Part shown: one piece after another, positions 4,539 to 5,558 of the stretch
Numbering within the stretch: the stretch's first letter is position 1
Layout of the letters: each line of letters starts with the position of its first letter
Assembly (NCBI GenBank): GCA_023431245.1
Contig: JAEYXO010000198.1
Coordinates: 1-5,558, forward strand
Direction of reading: 5' to 3'
DNA: 5,558 nucleotides
From: Pseudomonadota bacterium
GTDB taxonomy: Bacteria; Pseudomonadota; Gammaproteobacteria; Burkholderiales; SG8-41
Program-made: the position numbers and the translations under genes
The notes under the pieces: model-generated
Told to the model about the DNA's origin: nothing
The model's input: only the letters and a program-made list of their open reading frames with translations
Database searches by the model: none

Positions 4539-4966
4539 AACGCCTGCTCTTCATCGCCCTGTTCTGCTTCACGGGCGCCGCCGCGGCCGCGATGCCGCAG
4601 ATCGAATTGGCCATCGGCAAACACGTGCTGACCGCCGAGGTCGCCAGCAATGATCCCGACCGCATGCATGGACTGATGCACCGGCGCATGTTGCCGGAGA
4701 GCCGCGGCATGCTGTTCGTGTTCCGCGACCCCGCCTACCACGGCATGTGGATGATGAACACCTACATCCCGCTGTCGGTGGCCTTCATCGACGAGGCCGG
4801 CGTCATCGTCAACATCGAGGACATGCAGCCGCACACCCGCGATTCCCACACCGCGAAGAAGCCGGTGCGCTATGCGCTGGAGATGAACCTCGGCTGGTTC
4901 CGCAAGCGCGGCATCGGACCGGGCATGAAAATCGAAGGGCTGGAAAAAGCGCCGCCGCCGCGCTGA
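4535..4966 (+). CDS. Exported DUF192 family protein
   Basis: The 143-residue protein has a Sec-type signal peptide: MKRLL, a hydrophobic stretch FIALFCFTG and an AAAAA region, with cleavage likely near residues 18-20. No lipobox cysteine is seen at the expected place. The mature part carries the DUF192 (COG1430) signature: HGLMHRRMLPESRGMLFVF (about 45-63), then GMWMMNTYIPLSVAFIDEAG and IVNIEDMQP. This compact beta-rich family is widespread in bacteria and archaea and has no agreed function; a periplasmic location is inferred from the signal peptide. The ATG overlaps the chelatase stop as ATGA and has GGAG at 7 nt spacing (4524-4527), so it is translationally coupled. It is the last gene of the run and ends 10 nt before a terminator. 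The proline-rich end APPPR is unremarkable. Confidence 0.92.
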   Translation: MKRLLFIALFCFTGAAAAAMPQIELAIGKHVLTAEVASNDPDRMHGLMHRRMLPESRGMLFVFRDPAYHGMWMMNTYIPLSVAFIDEAGVIVNIEDMQPHTRDSHTAKKPVRYALEMNLGWFRKRGIGPGMKIEGLEKAPPPR

Positions 4967-4976
4967 CGGCAGGCGC

Positions 4977-5004
4977 AAAAAAAGCCCGGCAGTGCCGGGC
5001 TTTT
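4977..5004. terminator. Bidirectional terminator between the DUF192 gene and sodB
   Basis: A perfect stem GCCCGGC / GCCGGGC (4984-4990 and 4994-5000) with loop AGT is flanked by seven A on the left and TTTT on the right. It can end the coaBC-dut run on the plus strand and sodB on the minus strand, where the longer T run (seven) makes it the better terminator. Confidence 0.9.
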
Positions 5005-5031
5005 CTGTTTCAGCGGATCCCGCGAATGGGA

Positions 5032-5558
5032 TCAGCCGAAATTCTTCGCCGCGAAATCCCAGTTGGCGAGACTGTTGAGGAAGGTCTCGACAAACTTCGG
5101 ACGCGCGTTGCGGAAGTCGATGTAGTAGGCGTGCTCCCAGACATCGATCGTCAGCAGCGCCGTGTCGGCGGTGGTCAGCACGGTGCCGGCATTCGAGGTG
5201 TTGACGATGTCGACGCTGCCGTCAGCCTTTTTCACCAGCCAGGTGCAGCCGGAACCGAAGTTGCCGACCGCACTCTTGGTGAAGGCTTCCTTGAAGGCGT
5301 CGAAACTGCCCCACTTCTTGTCGATGGCCGCAGCCAGCGCGCCCACAGGCTTGCCGCCGCCGGCCGGTTTCATGCTGTGCCAGAAAAAGGTGTGGTTCCA
5401 GACCTGGGCTGCGTTGTTGAACACGCCGCCGGCCGACTTCCTGATGATGTCCTCAAGCGAGGCGTTCTCGAACTCGGAGCCCTTGATCAGGCCGTTGAGA
5501 TTGGTGACGTAAGCCTGGTGGTGCTTGCCGTAATGGAACTCGAAGGTTTCCTTCGAGA
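5032..5558 (-). CDS. sodB: Superoxide dismutase, Fe type, 3' part (N-terminus outside window)
   Basis: SodB converts superoxide to oxygen and hydrogen peroxide in the cytoplasm. The frame is open to the window edge; 174 residues are visible, and alignment from memory with E. coli SodB (193 residues) suggests about 19 N-terminal residues are missing. All four metal ligands are present: His in FHYGKHH, His in VWNHTFFW, and Asp and His in DVWEHAYYID (E. coli mature numbering 26, 73, 156, 160). The pattern AAQVWNH with the active-site Gln before the second His, and STSNAGT-like NTSNAGT, favour Fe over Mn. Odd point: the motif usually read as GSGWTWL is GSGCTWL here, putting Cys at the Trp122 position. 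The frame could be opened at an internal GTG (5422-5424), but the conserved sequence runs through it. It converges on the DUF192 gene with a shared terminator. Confidence 0.96.
   Translation of the reverse strand, partial: SKETFEFHYGKHHQAYVTNLNGLIKGSEFENASLEDIIRKSAGGVFNNAAQVWNHTFFWHSMKPAGGGKPVGALAAAIDKKWGSFDAFKEAFTKSAVGNFGSGCTWLVKKADGSVDIVNTSNAGTVLTTADTALLTIDVWEHAYYIDFRNARPKFVETFLNSLANWDFAAKNFG

Noticed and set aside
4160..4978. Long open frame (272 codons) on the minus strand opposite the chelatase and DUF192 genes
   Set aside because: Both plus-strand genes have clear family motifs; the antisense frame has none and runs through the terminator area.

Overview
The window reads as chromosomal DNA from a GC-rich betaproteobacterium, possibly of the Rhodocyclales/Nitrosomonadales type. 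The clues are a zinc-free 51-residue L33 that starts directly at MREKIKLES, an Fe-type superoxide dismutase, a betaproteobacterial-style desaturase, and the order rpmG-rpmB-radC < > coaBC-dut. That order is shared with Escherichia coli and many Beta/Gammaproteobacteria. The exact taxon is an inference.

Layout. Positions 1-804 (+) hold the 3' part of a membrane fatty-acid desaturase. It converges on the minus-strand block rpmG (1047-1202), rpmB (1213-1449) and radC (1571-2245). The 242-bp gap between desaturase and rpmG is packed with three hairpin terminators, and two of these sit in an imperfectly duplicated unit of about 47 bp. rpmBG has its own sigma70-like promoter behind radC. radC and coaBC are divergent across a 110-bp gap. 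The plus-strand run coaBC (2356-3570), dut (3635-4084), a CbiX/SirB-type chelatase (4101-4538) and an exported DUF192 protein (4535-4966) looks like one operon closed by a terminator at 4977-5004. Converging on it from the right is sodB (5032 to beyond 5558, minus), which lacks its N-terminus.

Function. Most of the window is housekeeping: ribosomal proteins L28/L33, coenzyme A synthesis (CoaBC), dUTP hydrolysis (Dut), tetrapyrrole metal insertion (CbiX/SirB-like), membrane lipid unsaturation and superoxide removal. I see no mobile element, CRISPR array, tRNA or rRNA, and no clear new multi-gene system.

The less ordinary signals are four. The C-terminal tail of the desaturase resembles the C-terminal part of ISL3-family transposases. 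Three degenerate 7-bp tandem-repeat tracts lie between and inside the start regions of dut and the chelatase gene, leaving dut without a Shine-Dalgarno and the chelatase start ambiguous. The rpmG terminator is duplicated. SodB has Cys in place of the active-site-shell Trp122 (mature E. coli numbering).
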